Source: Pachypanchax playfairii (taxonomy: Eukaryota; Chordata; Actinopteri; Cyprinodontiformes; Aplocheilidae). From it: DNA of 64,000 bases. Below, piece by piece: positions 63,574 through 64,000 of the stretch. The stretch's first letter is position 1. Each line of letters begins with the position of its first letter. The position numbers were made by a program, and so were the translations under genes. The DNA is taken from the NCBI GenBank assembly GCA_006937955.1, contig SSNP01000001.1:1121551-1185550 (forward strand), written 5' to 3'. The notes beneath the pieces are model-generated. The model did not search any database and was not told the DNA's origin. It saw nothing but the letters and a program-made list of their open reading frames with translations.

Positions 63574-64000
63574 TCACGCACTGGCTGCTGCAGCCCACCC
63601 TCCATTTCCTTTAATGACACCATAAAAGCTGAATGCTTTAGACAAAGTGCTGCAGGATAAATATCAGGCAATCTGCATGCTAAATAAAGACATTTGTGTT
63701 GCAGAGGAGCTGAAAGCTTCTGTTTTAATTTGTGCATTATTTAAAGTAGATATGTTTTAAATCACCTGCAGAGCTGTTCCTCCATGATGCGTTTGTCATA
63801 CCAGTAAAGTGACAGTGCTTTCATGCTCACATTGAAGTGTCTCTATTCACTCATTGTGCAGAATCGTTTAAGGTGGGAATGTGCTTAAATATAAAAGATA
63901 CAAGACCCCCGCACTTATAAATAGACCACTCTAATGAAGCACTTTATCACGCTCATGTTTGGGCCCATTATTTATTATTGAGCAGCAGTTCTACACCAGT

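Larger units (their letters stand above)
44327..64000 (-). other. grik2: Long upstream grik2 intron (at least 19.7 kb), rich in mobile DNA
   Basis: No match to the preceding GluK2 segment (ligand-domain motifs such as VNMTGFRILN or PPKPDSGLLDGFMT) was seen on the - strand up to the window end, so this is read as one intron. It contains the second family-A TTAA element, the P2X7-tail transposon and its assembly palindrome, a hAT-like element, a solo LTR, a PIF/Harbinger-like element and another inverted-repeat element, with unique DNA between. The last 2.2 kb show only low-complexity sequence. Confidence 0.75.

Overview
The window is vertebrate, almost certainly teleost, nuclear DNA. It has split genes with canonical GT/AG introns, an AT-rich background, many microsatellites and several DNA-transposon families of fish type. 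Two developmental/neuronal genes lie tail to tail and both run off the window. I see no prokaryotic features, CRISPR array, rRNA or tRNA.

Left third (1-16.3 kb, + strand): the 3' half of lin28b. The window opens inside the intron before the second half of the cold-shock domain. Exon 8172-8359 carries the end of that domain and the basic linker. Exon 11070-11382 carries both CCHC zinc knuckles and a B-type tail. A long 3' UTR follows, to an AATAAA at 16305. It holds a cluster of let-7 seed matches plus miR-9, miR-30 and miR-125 seed matches, which is the expected let-7/LIN28 feedback wiring, and a strong hairpin at 15810-15846. The first coding exons are outside the window.

Middle (16.3-27.5 kb): intergenic DNA between the two 3' ends. 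It contains a telomere-like interspersed repeat, a poly-C assembly gap and two TTAA-target transposons that share one TTAA. Part of the grik2 3' UTR probably lies at its right side.

Centre (27.5-44.3 kb, - strand): ten consecutive exons of grik2 (kainate receptor GluK2), from the end of the amino-terminal domain through both ligand-binding lobes, the pore, M4 and the GluK2a tail ending in ETMA. They total 1776 nt, giving 591 residues plus stop. All splice phases fit. The recoding sites are notable: the Q/R site is an editable CAG, the I/V site an editable ATT, but the Y/C site is TGC (Cys) in the genome, the residue mammals make only by A-to-I editing.

Right third (44.3-64 kb): a very long upstream grik2 intron of at least 19.7 kb with no recognisable exon, filled with mobile DNA. 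This includes a TTAA-target element with about 292-bp inverted ends carrying a P2X7-tail-like ORF, a hAT-like element, a solo LTR and a PIF/Harbinger-like element inserted at the edge of another. Around the first of these the sequence forms a near-perfect 2.5-kb palindrome ending at an N gap. I read it as a false mirror copy made during assembly, not biology.

I did not find a wholly new biological system. The observations most worth following are the genomically fixed Cys at the GluK2 Y/C editing site, the microRNA-site cluster in the lin28b 3' UTR, and the assembly palindrome around the P2X7-tail transposon.
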